Source: Streptomyces nojiriensis | GTDB taxonomy: Bacteria > Actinomycetota > Actinomycetes > Streptomycetales > Streptomycetaceae | Length of the DNA: 64,000 nt | Reading direction: 5' to 3' | Assembly (NCBI RefSeq): GCF_017639205.1 | Contig: NZ_CP071139.1 | Location: 620,001-684,000, forward strand | Shown here: positions 8,475 through 16,132 of the stretch, in pieces | How positions within the stretch are numbered: the first letter of the stretch is position 1 | Layout: each line of letters starts with the position of its first letter | Notes under the pieces: generated by a model | What the model was told of the DNA's origin: nothing | Seen by the model: the letters and a program-made list of their open reading frames with translations, nothing else | The model's database searches: none | Position numbers and translations under genes: made by a program

Positions 8475-9563
8475 TCACGCGTCTGACCCGGGTGCCCGTT
8501 TCGAAACGCCGTCCGCGTACTGCGACGGGACGGCGGCCGCGGACGTGGAGACCCGCGGCAGGGCGTACGGGTGCTTCTCGGCCAGCCAGGCGACGAGCTG
8601 TTCGCGTACCGCACAGCGGGCGGTCCACAGGTCGTCCGCGTCCTTCGCGGTGACGATCGCCCGCACCACGATGGAGCTGGGCGTCGTGTCGGTGACCGCC
8701 AGGTCCCAGCCCCGGCCGTCCCACGCCTCGCAGCCCTCCAGGATCTCCCGGAGCTTCTCGCGCATCAGCGCGACGGGGGTGGTGTGGTCGCAGTGCAGGA
8801 AGACCGTGCCGGTCATCTGGATCCCGCCGCGCGACCAGTTCTCGAAGGGGCGCCCGGTGAAGTACGAGACGGGCATGGTGATCCGGCGTTCGTCCCAGGT
8901 CCGCACGGCCAGGAAGGTGAGCGTGATCTCCTCGACCACTCCCCACTCGCCGGCCACCACGACCGTGTCGCCGATCCGCACCATGTCGCCGAAGGCGATC
9001 TGGAATCCGGCGAAGAGGTTGCCGAGGGTGGACTGGGCGGCCACGCCCGCGACGATGCCGATGATCCCGGCCGAGGCCAGCAGCGAGGTCCCGACGGCGC
9101 GGAGGCCGGGGAAGGTCAGCAGCATCGCGGCCGCGGCCACCACGGCGACCACGGCGGTGACGATCCTCATGATCAGCGTCACCTGGGTCCGGACGCGGCG
9201 CACGCGTGACGGGTCGCGGGTGCCGAGCGCGTAGCGCGCGTACGAGGACTCGACCACGGCGGAGGTGACGAGGACGACGCACCACGCGCCCGCGCCGATC
9301 AGTACGAGCGTCAGGACCTCGCCCACGGCCGCCTCGTGCTCCTGCAGCGGCTCCCACGCGATCTGCCGGTACACGGCGCGCAGCACCGCCGCGAAGAGCA
9401 GGAGCCGTACCGACGAACGGCAGCGGCGCAGCATGTTCCAGAGCGGTGTCTCGGGGTGCCGGGCACCCGCGCGCCGCAGCAGCAGGTCGGTGACCCTGCC
9501 CGCGACGAAGGTGAGCACGAGCGAGCCGCCGATGACGGCCGGTACTTGCACGAGGCTGTTCAT
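8475..9563 (-). CDS. Mechanosensitive ion channel, MscS family
   Basis: 362 residues. At least four hydrophobic segments occur in the first 190 residues. The pore helix and beta domain carry the MscS signature (GIIGIVAGVAAQSTLGNLFAG, then GDMVRIGDTVVV). The C-terminal alpha-beta domain runs to about 330. It releases solutes on osmotic downshift from the inner membrane. The start at 9563 has AGAGGAG only 2 bases away. A possible SigB-type promoter (GTTT, 15 bases, GGGCAC) lies upstream on the minus strand, which would fit osmotic-stress control. Confidence 0.88.
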   Translation of the reverse strand: MNSLVQVPAVIGGSLVLTFVAGRVTDLLLRRAGARHPETPLWNMLRRCRSSVRLLLFAAVLRAVYRQIAWEPLQEHEAAVGEVLTLVLIGAGAWCVVLVTSAVVESSYARYALGTRDPSRVRRVRTQVTLIMRIVTAVVAVVAAAAMLLTFPGLRAVGTSLLASAGIIGIVAGVAAQSTLGNLFAGFQIAFGDMVRIGDTVVVAGEWGVVEEITLTFLAVRTWDERRITMPVSYFTGRPFENWSRGGIQMTGTVFLHCDHTTPVALMREKLREILEGCEAWDGRGWDLAVTDTTPSSIVVRAIVTAKDADDLWTARCAVREQLVAWLAEKHPYALPRVSTSAAAVPSQYADGVSKRAPGSDA

Positions 9564-9631
9564 GGCTCCTCTGGACGGGTCTGGAGGACGGGTCCCGTCG
9601 CGCGTGCCCGGCCCTCGCCCGGACAAACGGG

Positions 9632-9656
9632 GCGTCCGTTCCGTGATGGCGGGTAC
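9632..9656 (+). promoter_or_regulatory. Possible SigB-type stress promoter
   Basis: GCGT (9632-9635), 15 bases, then GGGTAC (9651-9656) fits the Streptomyces SigB/F-type pattern GNNT-N14-16-GGGTAY. It lies about 43 bases before the start of the HATPase gene. The pattern is loose, so this is a candidate only. Confidence 0.35.
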
Positions 9657-9698
9657 AAGCGACCACGACACGACAGCCGAGGACGAGGTGAGTGCGCA

Positions 9699-10208
9699 GT
9701 GCAGACCATCGGACCGGACACCGGCGGGCCCGTACCGGACGCGCGGGGGCCGGCCTTCCCCCAGCTCCGTCGGCTCGCCCTGCGCGACGCCTTCCGGCAG
9801 GTCGCGCGGGGCCGCCGGTTCACCCGCGAGGCGCTGGAGGACTGGGGGTGGGACGGCCGGGAGGCCGCCGAGGACGCGGTCCTGGTCGTGTCCGAACTCG
9901 TCACCAACGCCAACCTGCACGCCGGCGGCTGCCACGAGCTCGTGCTCCGGGCCGGGGACGTGTTCCGCGTCGAGGTGTACGACGGCCGCGCAGGGCTCCC
10001 GCGGCCGCTGCCCGCGCCGCATCCGGGCCGGCCGGGGCGCCCTGGCGGGCACGGCCTGCGCCTGGTGCACCGGCTCGCCGACCGCTGGGGCGTCCGGGCG
10101 GTCGGGCACGGCAAGGTCGTCTGGGCCGAGTTCGACGCCGAGCGCCTGCGGACGGACCGGGTCAGGTGTGCAGCAGTTCCTCGCGCAGGGAGCCCAGCGT
10201 GCGGGTGA
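9699..10208 (+). CDS. ATP-binding protein, RsbW/anti-sigma-factor-like HATPase
   Basis: 169 residues, GTG start. It contains the N box (SELVTNANLHAG) and G1 box (GGHGLRLV) of the HATPase_c family of serine-protein kinases that act as anti-sigma factors. Its 3' end overlaps the 3' end of the convergent SigB-type sigma gene by 47 bases. The antisense overlap with a sigma factor suggests, but does not prove, that this sigma is its target. The protein has no sensor domain. Confidence 0.8.
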   Translation: MQTIGPDTGGPVPDARGPAFPQLRRLALRDAFRQVARGRRFTREALEDWGWDGREAAEDAVLVVSELVTNANLHAGGCHELVLRAGDVFRVEVYDGRAGLPRPLPAPHPGRPGRPGGHGLRLVHRLADRWGVRAVGHGKVVWAEFDAERLRTDRVRCAAVPRAGSPACG

Positions 10209-11088
10209 GCAGGCGGGAGACCTGCATCTGGGAGAGGCCGATCTCCGCGCCGATCTCCGCCTGGGTCATCTCCTGGCCGAAGCGCAGCTCCAGGATCTGG
10301 GTGGAGCGCTCGTCCAGGTCGGCGAGCAGGGGCGCGAGGGCGTGCCGGTCCTCGACCGCCTCCAGGGCGGGGTCGATCTCGCCCATGGTCTCGGCGAGGC
10401 TGCGCGTGCTCCGTGCGGCGGCGGACGCCTGGGTGCCGCCGGTGGCGCCGTCCTGGGGTACGTCGAGGGACTGCGTGGAGTAGGCGTTGGCCGCGACCAG
10501 GCCCTGGCGGACCTCGTCCTCGGTGAGGTCCAGCCGCTCGGCGAGCTCCGCGGGGGTGGGCGCGTGGTCCGTCTCGGCGGTCAGCTCCTCCGTGGCCTTC
10601 GCGAGCTCCAGGCGCAGCTCCTGGAAGCGGCGCGGCACCCGTACGGCCCAGGTGGTGTCCCGGAAGTGGCGCTTGATCTCGCCCGTGATGTAGGGCAGGG
10701 CGAGGGTGGTGAGCTGTGTGTTGCGCTCGGGGTCGTAGCGGTCGATCGCCTTGATCAGTCCGATGATGCCCACCTGGACGATGTCCTCGTTCTCGGGGCC
10801 GCCGGGGCGGTCGCGGAACGGGCGGGCGGCGAACTGCACCAGTGAGATGTTCATCTCGATCAGCGTGTTGCGCACGTACTGGTACTCGCGGGTGCCCTCT
10901 TCGAGGCTCTGCAGCCGTTCGAAGAAGACGCGGGTCAGCTCCCGGGCGTCGCGGGTCGACAGTTCCCGTGGGCAGGGCACGTCCGGGAGCCCGCCGAGTG
11001 CGGGGGCTTCGCCGGTGCCACCGCCGGGGGTGGCCGTCGTCGGGATCGTCGTCGGGGTCATGGCCTCGGCCGTGGCCGTGAAGGTCAT
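10162..11088 (-). CDS. RNA polymerase sigma factor, SigB/SigF/SigG family
   Basis: 308 residues. Regions 2, 3 and 4 are all present: the core-binding/-10 region (VRNTLIEMNISLVQ, EDIVQVGIIGLIKAIDRYDPE), region 3 (GEIKRHFRDTTWAVRVPRRFQEL) and the -35 helix-turn-helix (MTQAEIGAEIGLSQMQVSRLL). The acidic, Thr/Pro-rich first 40 residues are extra. GGAG lies 8 bases before the ATG. This is a stress or development group 3 sigma factor, a paralogue of the one at 19232. Confidence 0.9.
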   Translation of the reverse strand: MTFTATAEAMTPTTIPTTATPGGGTGEAPALGGLPDVPCPRELSTRDARELTRVFFERLQSLEEGTREYQYVRNTLIEMNISLVQFAARPFRDRPGGPENEDIVQVGIIGLIKAIDRYDPERNTQLTTLALPYITGEIKRHFRDTTWAVRVPRRFQELRLELAKATEELTAETDHAPTPAELAERLDLTEDEVRQGLVAANAYSTQSLDVPQDGATGGTQASAAARSTRSLAETMGEIDPALEAVEDRHALAPLLADLDERSTQILELRFGQEMTQAEIGAEIGLSQMQVSRLLTRTLGSLREELLHT

Positions 11089-11267
11089 CGTCTTCGCTCC
11101 TTGGGCACGTGTGCTTGCGGTGCGGTGCGTCGCTCGATTGCTCAGGTCATGCGGAACTCTGCTTCCGCTTCCCCTGCACCCTGTCGGGGCCGGGGACAGA
11201 CGTCAAGTAATACCGGAAATCTGGTTCTGGAATTGCTTTTCGTGAGTCATCCCTCAAGAATGACGAT

Positions 11268-11675
11268 GTGGAGAGCGAGCGCCCAGGTCCCCGCCGTAAC
11301 GGCTGGACCTTCCTGACGAACCATGCCCGGGTTCTGATCGCCATCGCGCGCGACCCCGGCATCCGGCTGCGCGACATAGCGGCGGACTGCGGTCTGACCG
11401 AGCGCACCGTGCAGGCGATCGTCACGGACCTGCAGGCGGACGGGTACCTCGACAAAACGCGGGACGGGCGGCGCAACCGCTACGTCGTCGCCCCCGGCGC
11501 CCGCTTCCGGCACCCGGCGGAGGCCGGCCACGAGATCGCCGGGCTGCTGGCCTACCTCACCAGCCCGCTGACCGCGCCGACGCCGACCGCACCGGAGCCC
11601 ACCACTCCGACGCCGCCGTCCGCCGAGGTGGCGAACGACACACCCGGCCACGGCGAGTCCCGCACGACCGTGTGA
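11268..11675 (+). CDS. Winged helix-turn-helix (MarR/ArsR-like) regulator
   Basis: 135 residues. The N-terminal wHTH (about 13-75: VLIAIARDPGIRLRDIA, LTERTVQAIVTDL, then wing YLDKTRDGRRNRYVV) resembles MarR/GntR-like DNA readers. The C-terminal half is Thr/Pro-rich and probably disordered. It is divergent from the sigma factor gene with about 180 bases between. GTG start at 11268 with no strong ribosome-binding site. Target unknown. Confidence 0.7.
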   Translation: MESERPGPRRNGWTFLTNHARVLIAIARDPGIRLRDIAADCGLTERTVQAIVTDLQADGYLDKTRDGRRNRYVVAPGARFRHPAEAGHEIAGLLAYLTSPLTAPTPTAPEPTTPTPPSAEVANDTPGHGESRTTV

Positions 11676-11700
11676 TCGCCTGGCGGGCGCCGTACCCGTG

Positions 11701-12462
11701 TCAGGAGCGTCCCAGGGAGGGCCGCCCGAACCGCACGGGGACCCCCGGCGAGTAGAGCACGCTCACGGGCGGCCCGGCCGGGGCGGGCAGGCCCGCCGCA
11801 ACCACCAGGTCCTCGTCGCAGTCGAGGAGCTCCGCGCGGTGCAGCGGCCAGCGCGGGTGCGCGTTCGGGACGTACAGCGGCCGGCCGAAGAGCTCCGTGT
11901 GCATGCCCCAGCGGGCGGTCAGGAAGTGCTCCAGGACCGTCGGCTCCGCGATGCGCCCGCCCACGCGTACGGCGATCCGGCTGTGCGCGCCGCGCGGGCC
12001 GGGCAGGCGCCGGCCACTGGTGTACGTGACCGTGTCGCCGTCATGGCGGACCGTCATCCGGGACCAGACGTACGGCAGCCGGAACGCGGCCCGGCCGACG
12101 GCCACCGGGATCAGCCGGGAGGCGTCCAGTGAGCGGAAGACCACACCCCGGCGGCCGCCGGCGTCGACCGAGTAGAGGCGGACGTTGGTCTCCGGGAAGG
12201 AGCCCAGGTAGGGGACGCCGGGAAGACGGAACCAGCCGACCTTGTGCATGCGGAAGGCCACCAGCCCGACGTACGTGACCCCGTCCAGCGTGTCCGGCAC
12301 GGTGCCGGCCGGCAGCAGCGGCGCGACCTGGGCCGGGGCGGCGGTCCAGTGCAGGAACGCCAGGTCGAGCCAGGACTGGGTGAGCAGGGGCCGGTTCACC
12401 GGATGCGGCGGGTCGGCCGTTATCGGCTCCGGGACCACGGCGGGCGGCGGATTCTGACGCAT
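11701..12462 (-). CDS. DUF2071 (YqjF-like) protein
   Basis: 253 residues from the ATG at 12462; a GTG at 12483 is also in frame. The sequence (LLTQSWLDLAFLHWTAAPAQVAPLLP, TYVGLVAFRM, FPETNVRLYSVD, GVVFRSLDASRL) matches the DUF2071 family, distantly related to acetoacetate decarboxylase folds. There is no Lys in an obvious catalytic position and no membrane segment. It lies about 30 bases downstream of the antiporter gene and may be co-transcribed with it. Function unknown. Confidence 0.8.
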   Translation of the reverse strand: MRQNPPPAVVPEPITADPPHPVNRPLLTQSWLDLAFLHWTAAPAQVAPLLPAGTVPDTLDGVTYVGLVAFRMHKVGWFRLPGVPYLGSFPETNVRLYSVDAGGRRGVVFRSLDASRLIPVAVGRAAFRLPYVWSRMTVRHDGDTVTYTSGRRLPGPRGAHSRIAVRVGGRIAEPTVLEHFLTARWGMHTELFGRPLYVPNAHPRWPLHRAELLDCDEDLVVAAGLPAPAGPPVSVLYSPGVPVRFGRPSLGRS

Positions 12463-12491
12463 TCGGCCAGTATTCCCCCGCACGCCCGGGC

Positions 12492-13718
12492 TCAGGCGTC
12501 GACGGTGACCGTGGGCCCGCGGCGCCCGGCGGCATCGGCGGGGGGAGCCACCGGTACGGGGGGCTTCGCCCGGCGGGTGAGGAGGTCGGCCAGCGGTTCG
12601 GTGCAGCGGGCGGTGAGCGGGCCGATGACGACGAGGATCAGGACGTAGGCGGTGGCCAGCGGGCCGATCCGGGGTTCGACACCCACGGCGAGGCCGGCGA
12701 TGACGATGGAGAACTCGCCGCGGGCGACGAGGGTGCCTCCGGCCCGCCAGCGGCCCTTGGCGTGGATCCCCGCGCGGCGGGCCGCGTACCAGCCGGTGGC
12801 GATCTTCGTGAGCGCGGTGGCGACGGCGAGGAGCAGGGCGGGGAGGAGGACCGGCGGAATGTCCGCGGGATCGGTGGACAGGCCGAAGAAGACGAAGAAG
12901 ACCGCGGCGAAGAGGTCCCGCAGCGGGGTGAGGAGGGTGGCGGCGCCCTCCGCGACCTCTCCGGACAGGGCGATGCCGACGAGGAAGGCGCCCACGGCCG
13001 CGGAGACCTGGAGTTGCTGGGCGATCCCGGCGACGAGGAGGGTGAGGCCGAGGACGACGAGGAGCAGCATCTCGGCGTTGTCGGAGGAGACGGCGCGGCT
13101 GATGAGCCGTCCGTGGCGCAGGGCCACGTACAGCACGGATCCCACGGTCCCCAGGGAGATCAGCAGGGTGACGGCGCCTCCCGCCAGGCTCACTCCGGCG
13201 AGCAGCGCGGTGAGGATGGGCAGGTAGACGGCCATGGCGAGGTCCTCGATGACCAGGATGCCGAGGACGACGGGGGTTTCGCGGTTGCCGAGGCGGCCGA
13301 GGTCACCGAGGACCTTGGCGATGACTCCCGAGGAGGAGATCCAGGTGACGCCGCCGAGGGCGACCGCGGCGACGGGTCCCCAGCCCAGGAGCAGCGCGGC
13401 GGCGGCTCCGGGTGCGGCGTTGAGGACGAAGTCGACGGCGCCGGAGGGGTATTGGGTCTTGAGGTTGGTGACGAGTTCGGCGGCGCTGTATTCCAGGCCG
13501 AGGAGGAGCAGGAGCAGGATGACGCCGATCTCGGCGCCGGTTCCGACGAACTCCCCGCTCGCCTGGAGGGGGAGGATGCCACCGCGGCCGAAGGCGAGTC
13601 CGGCGAGCAGGTAGAGGGGTATGGGGGAGAATCCCACGCGCCCGGCGAGCCTGCCGAGCAGGCCCAGGGCGAGGATGATGGCTCCGAGTTCGATGAGCAG
13701 GGCGGTCGTGTGGTGCAC
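12492..13718 (-). CDS. Cation:proton antiporter, CPA2 (KefB-like)
   Basis: 408 residues, GTG start at 13718 preceded by GGAGG at 9 bases. About 12 hydrophobic segments. The transport core includes GLEYSAAELV, TWISSSGVIAKVL, the ion-binding VLGILVIEDLAMAVYLP (acidic pair ED) and AAVGAFLVGIALSG. There is no RCK/TrkA-N domain at the C-terminus, which ends in a short Pro-rich tail, so gating must come from elsewhere. Predicted K+ or Na+/H+ exchange across the cell membrane. Confidence 0.85.
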   Translation of the reverse strand: MHHTTALLIELGAIILALGLLGRLAGRVGFSPIPLYLLAGLAFGRGGILPLQASGEFVGTGAEIGVILLLLLLGLEYSAAELVTNLKTQYPSGAVDFVLNAAPGAAAALLLGWGPVAAVALGGVTWISSSGVIAKVLGDLGRLGNRETPVVLGILVIEDLAMAVYLPILTALLAGVSLAGGAVTLLISLGTVGSVLYVALRHGRLISRAVSSDNAEMLLLVVLGLTLLVAGIAQQLQVSAAVGAFLVGIALSGEVAEGAATLLTPLRDLFAAVFFVFFGLSTDPADIPPVLLPALLLAVATALTKIATGWYAARRAGIHAKGRWRAGGTLVARGEFSIVIAGLAVGVEPRIGPLATAYVLILVVIGPLTARCTEPLADLLTRRAKPPVPVAPPADAAGRRGPTVTVDA

Positions 13719-14503
13719 GGGCGTCGGTCCTCCGGTCGGTTCGGTGACGGCGTCAGTGCCTTCTCGGGTACGGGAATCCGGGTGCGGTGCCCGGTGGGTG
13801 TGGTGCTGCCCGGCGCGGCAGGCGTGCGCGACCGCCGGCCGGCCGGCGAAGGCGGGACCGGGCCGGTCTCGGCGTGCGGGTGGGCGAAGGGACGGCGCAC
13901 CGTTCACGGCCCGGTCTCGGGCACGGTGGGCGAACCGGAAGGCGTCGGCTCACTCTTGGCGGGCGCACCGGGAACCGGGCGGTCGACGAAGGCCGTTGGG
14001 GCCGTCGGGGAAGGGACCACGCGGCGCGTGGTTACGCGTCGTCAGACGCGAGGAGCGGTGCGGCCGGTATCAGGCACGCTGTCGCGGGCCGTGTTGTCCA
14101 TACGGACCGCCCTCGCGGGGCGCACGGGCCGCGGGTTCGGCGACGGGGCGGCGGGCGGCTTCAGGGCATGGATGTCTCGACCCATGTCATGTCCCCCCGT
14201 TCGCACCGACGTCCGGACCGGACGACAAAAAGCCCCCAAGAATGAGCATTTACCCGCTCAACAGAGCGTAATGACTCGGTAAAGAACTTTACCTCATGAT
14301 CAGGACGGCGATGCCCGGCAGCGGTGTTCTGCTCGGACGCGGAACGGGCACGGGAAACCCCCGGTGTGCGCGGTGACCGACGGAGGGGAGCCGCGAAGTC
14401 CCCACCCCTGCAGTCGCTTTGGCGACGCTCCGGGCGCCCTTCCCCGGTGGTGCATCATCTCCGAGAGCCCCGACGGCGGGGCATCGCACGAAGGAGGCGT
14501 CGC
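13719..14503. other. Long intergenic region between antiporter and membrane-protein genes
   Basis: About 785 bases hold no convincing gene. A 47-residue Pro/Arg-rich reading frame on the minus strand (14185-14042) follows a GGGGGGACATGAC run and could be a peptide, but has no recognisable similarity. The stretch 14225-14300 is AT-rich for this genome and holds a small hairpin (CGCTC AACA GAGCG, 14255-14268) and the palindrome listed separately, so it looks like a control region. Confidence 0.5.
14278..14293. promoter_or_regulatory. Perfect palindrome, probable operator
   Basis: GGTAAAG AA CTTTACC has 7-bp perfect arms around a 2-base centre, in an AT-rich island. It lies 210 bases upstream of the membrane protein at 14504 and 560 bases upstream of the antiporter start. 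The shape suits a dimeric repressor. No regulator gene is adjacent, so the ligand protein is unknown. Confidence 0.5.
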
Positions 14504-14899
14504 ATGGTCGAGTGGAAACGGATCGGCTCGGGCATTCGTCCCGTACCCAGCCCCGCCGCGACCCCCTCGGTCTGGGCGGCGGCCGCCGCCGCGGCCGTCA
14601 CCCTGGTCGCCGTGCTCAACTTCCTGGACGGACCCGACGACCCCACCGTCGACCTCATGGCGCTCTCCCTCGCCGTGGCCGTGGTGAGCACCGGAGCCCG
14701 CCTCGCCGCCGCGCCGGGGACCGCCCTGCTCTGCTGGCTCGTCCTCAACGTCTTCGCCACCGCGCCCGTGGGTGAGCTCAGCTGGGAGACCCCCTACGAC
14801 CTGGCACGCCTCGTCTGCCTCCTCGCCGCGGCAGGCACGGGAACGGTCACCGCCCGCCTCATCCACGCGCGGGCCGCGCACCGGCGGCTCACGCCTTAG
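14504..14899 (+). CDS. Small membrane protein, DUF4118/KdpD-transmembrane-like
   Basis: 131 residues with AAGGAGG 7 bases before the ATG at 14504. There are about four hydrophobic segments (VWAAAAAAAVTLVAVLNF, LMALSLAVAVVSTGARLAAA, TALLCWLVLNVFATAP, LARLVCLLAAAGTGTVTARL). The pattern resembles the membrane part of KdpD-like sensor kinases without the kinase. It is convergent with the sortase gene. Family call is tentative. Confidence 0.6.
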   Translation: MVEWKRIGSGIRPVPSPAATPSVWAAAAAAAVTLVAVLNFLDGPDDPTVDLMALSLAVAVVSTGARLAAAPGTALLCWLVLNVFATAPVGELSWETPYDLARLVCLLAAAGTGTVTARLIHARAAHRRLTP

Positions 14900-14917
14900 G
14901 GGGTGTCTTGCCGTGCG

Positions 14918-15610
14918 TCAGCCGGCGGGCGTGGCCGCGGAGGTCTTGCGCAGCACGCCGACCTTGTCGATGCGGTGCTCGGGATTGCCCTGGGCGTCGT
15001 GCCAGAAGTTGCCCTCGGCGTGGTCCTCCGGTGTGGCGCAGGTCGAGATCGTGATCATGGCCTGGGTGGGGGCCGCCCCGGGTGCCCCGGGTACGGCGGC
15101 GCGCTGTTCGCCGAGCGAGCGCTCCGACCGGAAGGACGTCTTGCGGGTCGCGGTGATCTCGTAGGTGTACACCACCTCGCCCGCGGTCACGAGGACCGTG
15201 TCGCCCTGCCCGACGGTGGGCAGTGCGCCCAGCGGACCGCCGGCCGACAGCCGGTGCGCAGTGACCAGGAAATTGCCCACCTGACCCGGCCCGACCCCGC
15301 CCCCCTTGCCGTACGGGCTGGCCGCCACGCCGAGGTCCTGGATGCGGGTTCCCGCCACGTCGTCGGTGGTGCCCTCGTACGGAACCACGCGCAGCCCGGT
15401 GATACCCGCGGCGGGTATGGACAACGTGGATCCCACGGGGGCGGGCGCGGGCGCGGCGGCGGGGGTGACCACCGACGGGGGCGTGGCGGCCGGGGCGGAA
15501 GCGGGTACCGCGGCTCCGGCGGCGGTCGAGGAGGTGCACGCCGCCAGCAGGGCGGTCACGGCACCGGCCAGCACGGCGGGGACGGCTCGGTACGGGAACG
15601 GCAAGGACAT
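14918..15610 (-). CDS. Sortase-family transpeptidase, lipoprotein-like
   Basis: 230 residues. A signal segment ends in a lipobox-like LLAAC (C25), followed by an Ala/Pro linker (30-62) and a sortase beta-barrel. The catalytic triad is visible: His119 (VTAHR), Cys191 (ITISTC) and Arg213 (EHRID). It resembles the class E/F sortases of actinomycetes, which anchor LPXTG/LAXTG proteins. No sortase substrate is adjacent. The lipobox is unusual, since most sortases are held by a membrane helix. Confidence 0.78.
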   Translation of the reverse strand: MSLPFPYRAVPAVLAGAVTALLAACTSSTAAGAAVPASAPAATPPSVVTPAAAPAPAPVGSTLSIPAAGITGLRVVPYEGTTDDVAGTRIQDLGVAASPYGKGGGVGPGQVGNFLVTAHRLSAGGPLGALPTVGQGDTVLVTAGEVVYTYEITATRKTSFRSERSLGEQRAAVPGAPGAAPTQAMITISTCATPEDHAEGNFWHDAQGNPEHRIDKVGVLRKTSAATPAG

Positions 15611-15762
15611 GGGTGTTTTCCCTGTCGGTCGGTCGGCCGGGGCGTGCGGTGGGCGGGAGGCCCGGTGCGCCCGGCCAGAGTGACATACGGAGCAAGAGGT
15701 CCATAAGGGTCCGGCCCTGTGACCTCGCTCCCGGTGCTTCCACGAGGCGGGCACACGAAATC

Positions 15763-15781
15763 GGAAGTCGCGGGAACTTCC
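15763..15781. promoter_or_regulatory. Inverted repeat upstream of copper operon
   Basis: GGAAGT, 7 bases, ACTTCC (15763-15768 and 15776-15781) lies about 110 bases before the first gene of the copper operon. It could be an operator, for example for a copper sensor. No regulator gene is in the operon itself. Tentative. Confidence 0.3.
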
Positions 15782-15889
15782 TTCCGCTTCGCTGCGACTA
15801 CCTCGCCGGAGGAAGTGCCGTCCCGGCTCCGGCACGGCCGGATCGGCACCTCGTCCGTCTGGAACCGAGTACAAGAATCCGGAGTGACG

Positions 15890-16132
15890 ATGACGGACCG
15901 GCTTGAGTACCCGACCCTGGCGATCACCGCGCTGAAGCGGTGGGCGCCGCCGCCCGCTCTCGCCGGCTTCGTGGCGCTCCTCATAGTGATGTTCGGCGTG
16001 GCGTACGCGGTGGGATCGGGCGCCGGCCCCGTGGCTCCCGGCATGCGGTCCACCGAGGTCGAGAGTCCGGCGTTCGTCGGGGACCTGGGGCGGCCGCACG
16101 GGCACAGCGGCGGTACGGGGGGCACGCGGTGA
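15890..16132 (+). CDS. Small single-pass membrane protein, first gene of copper operon
   Basis: 80 residues with one membrane segment (ALAGFVALLIVMFGVAYAVGSG, about 24-45) and a Gly/His-containing tail (GDLGRPHGHSGG) predicted outside the cell. GGAG lies 5 bases before the ATG. It overlaps the P-type ATPase by 4 bases (GTGA), so the two are translationally coupled. The HGH motif may bind metal; that is inference. No recognised family. Confidence 0.75.
   Translation: MTDRLEYPTLAITALKRWAPPPALAGFVALLIVMFGVAYAVGSGAGPVAPGMRSTEVESPAFVGDLGRPHGHSGGTGGTR

Noticed and set aside
14344..14503. Riboswitch-like leader upstream of the small membrane protein
   Set aside because: Several G/C stems can be drawn, but no known riboswitch core could be matched.
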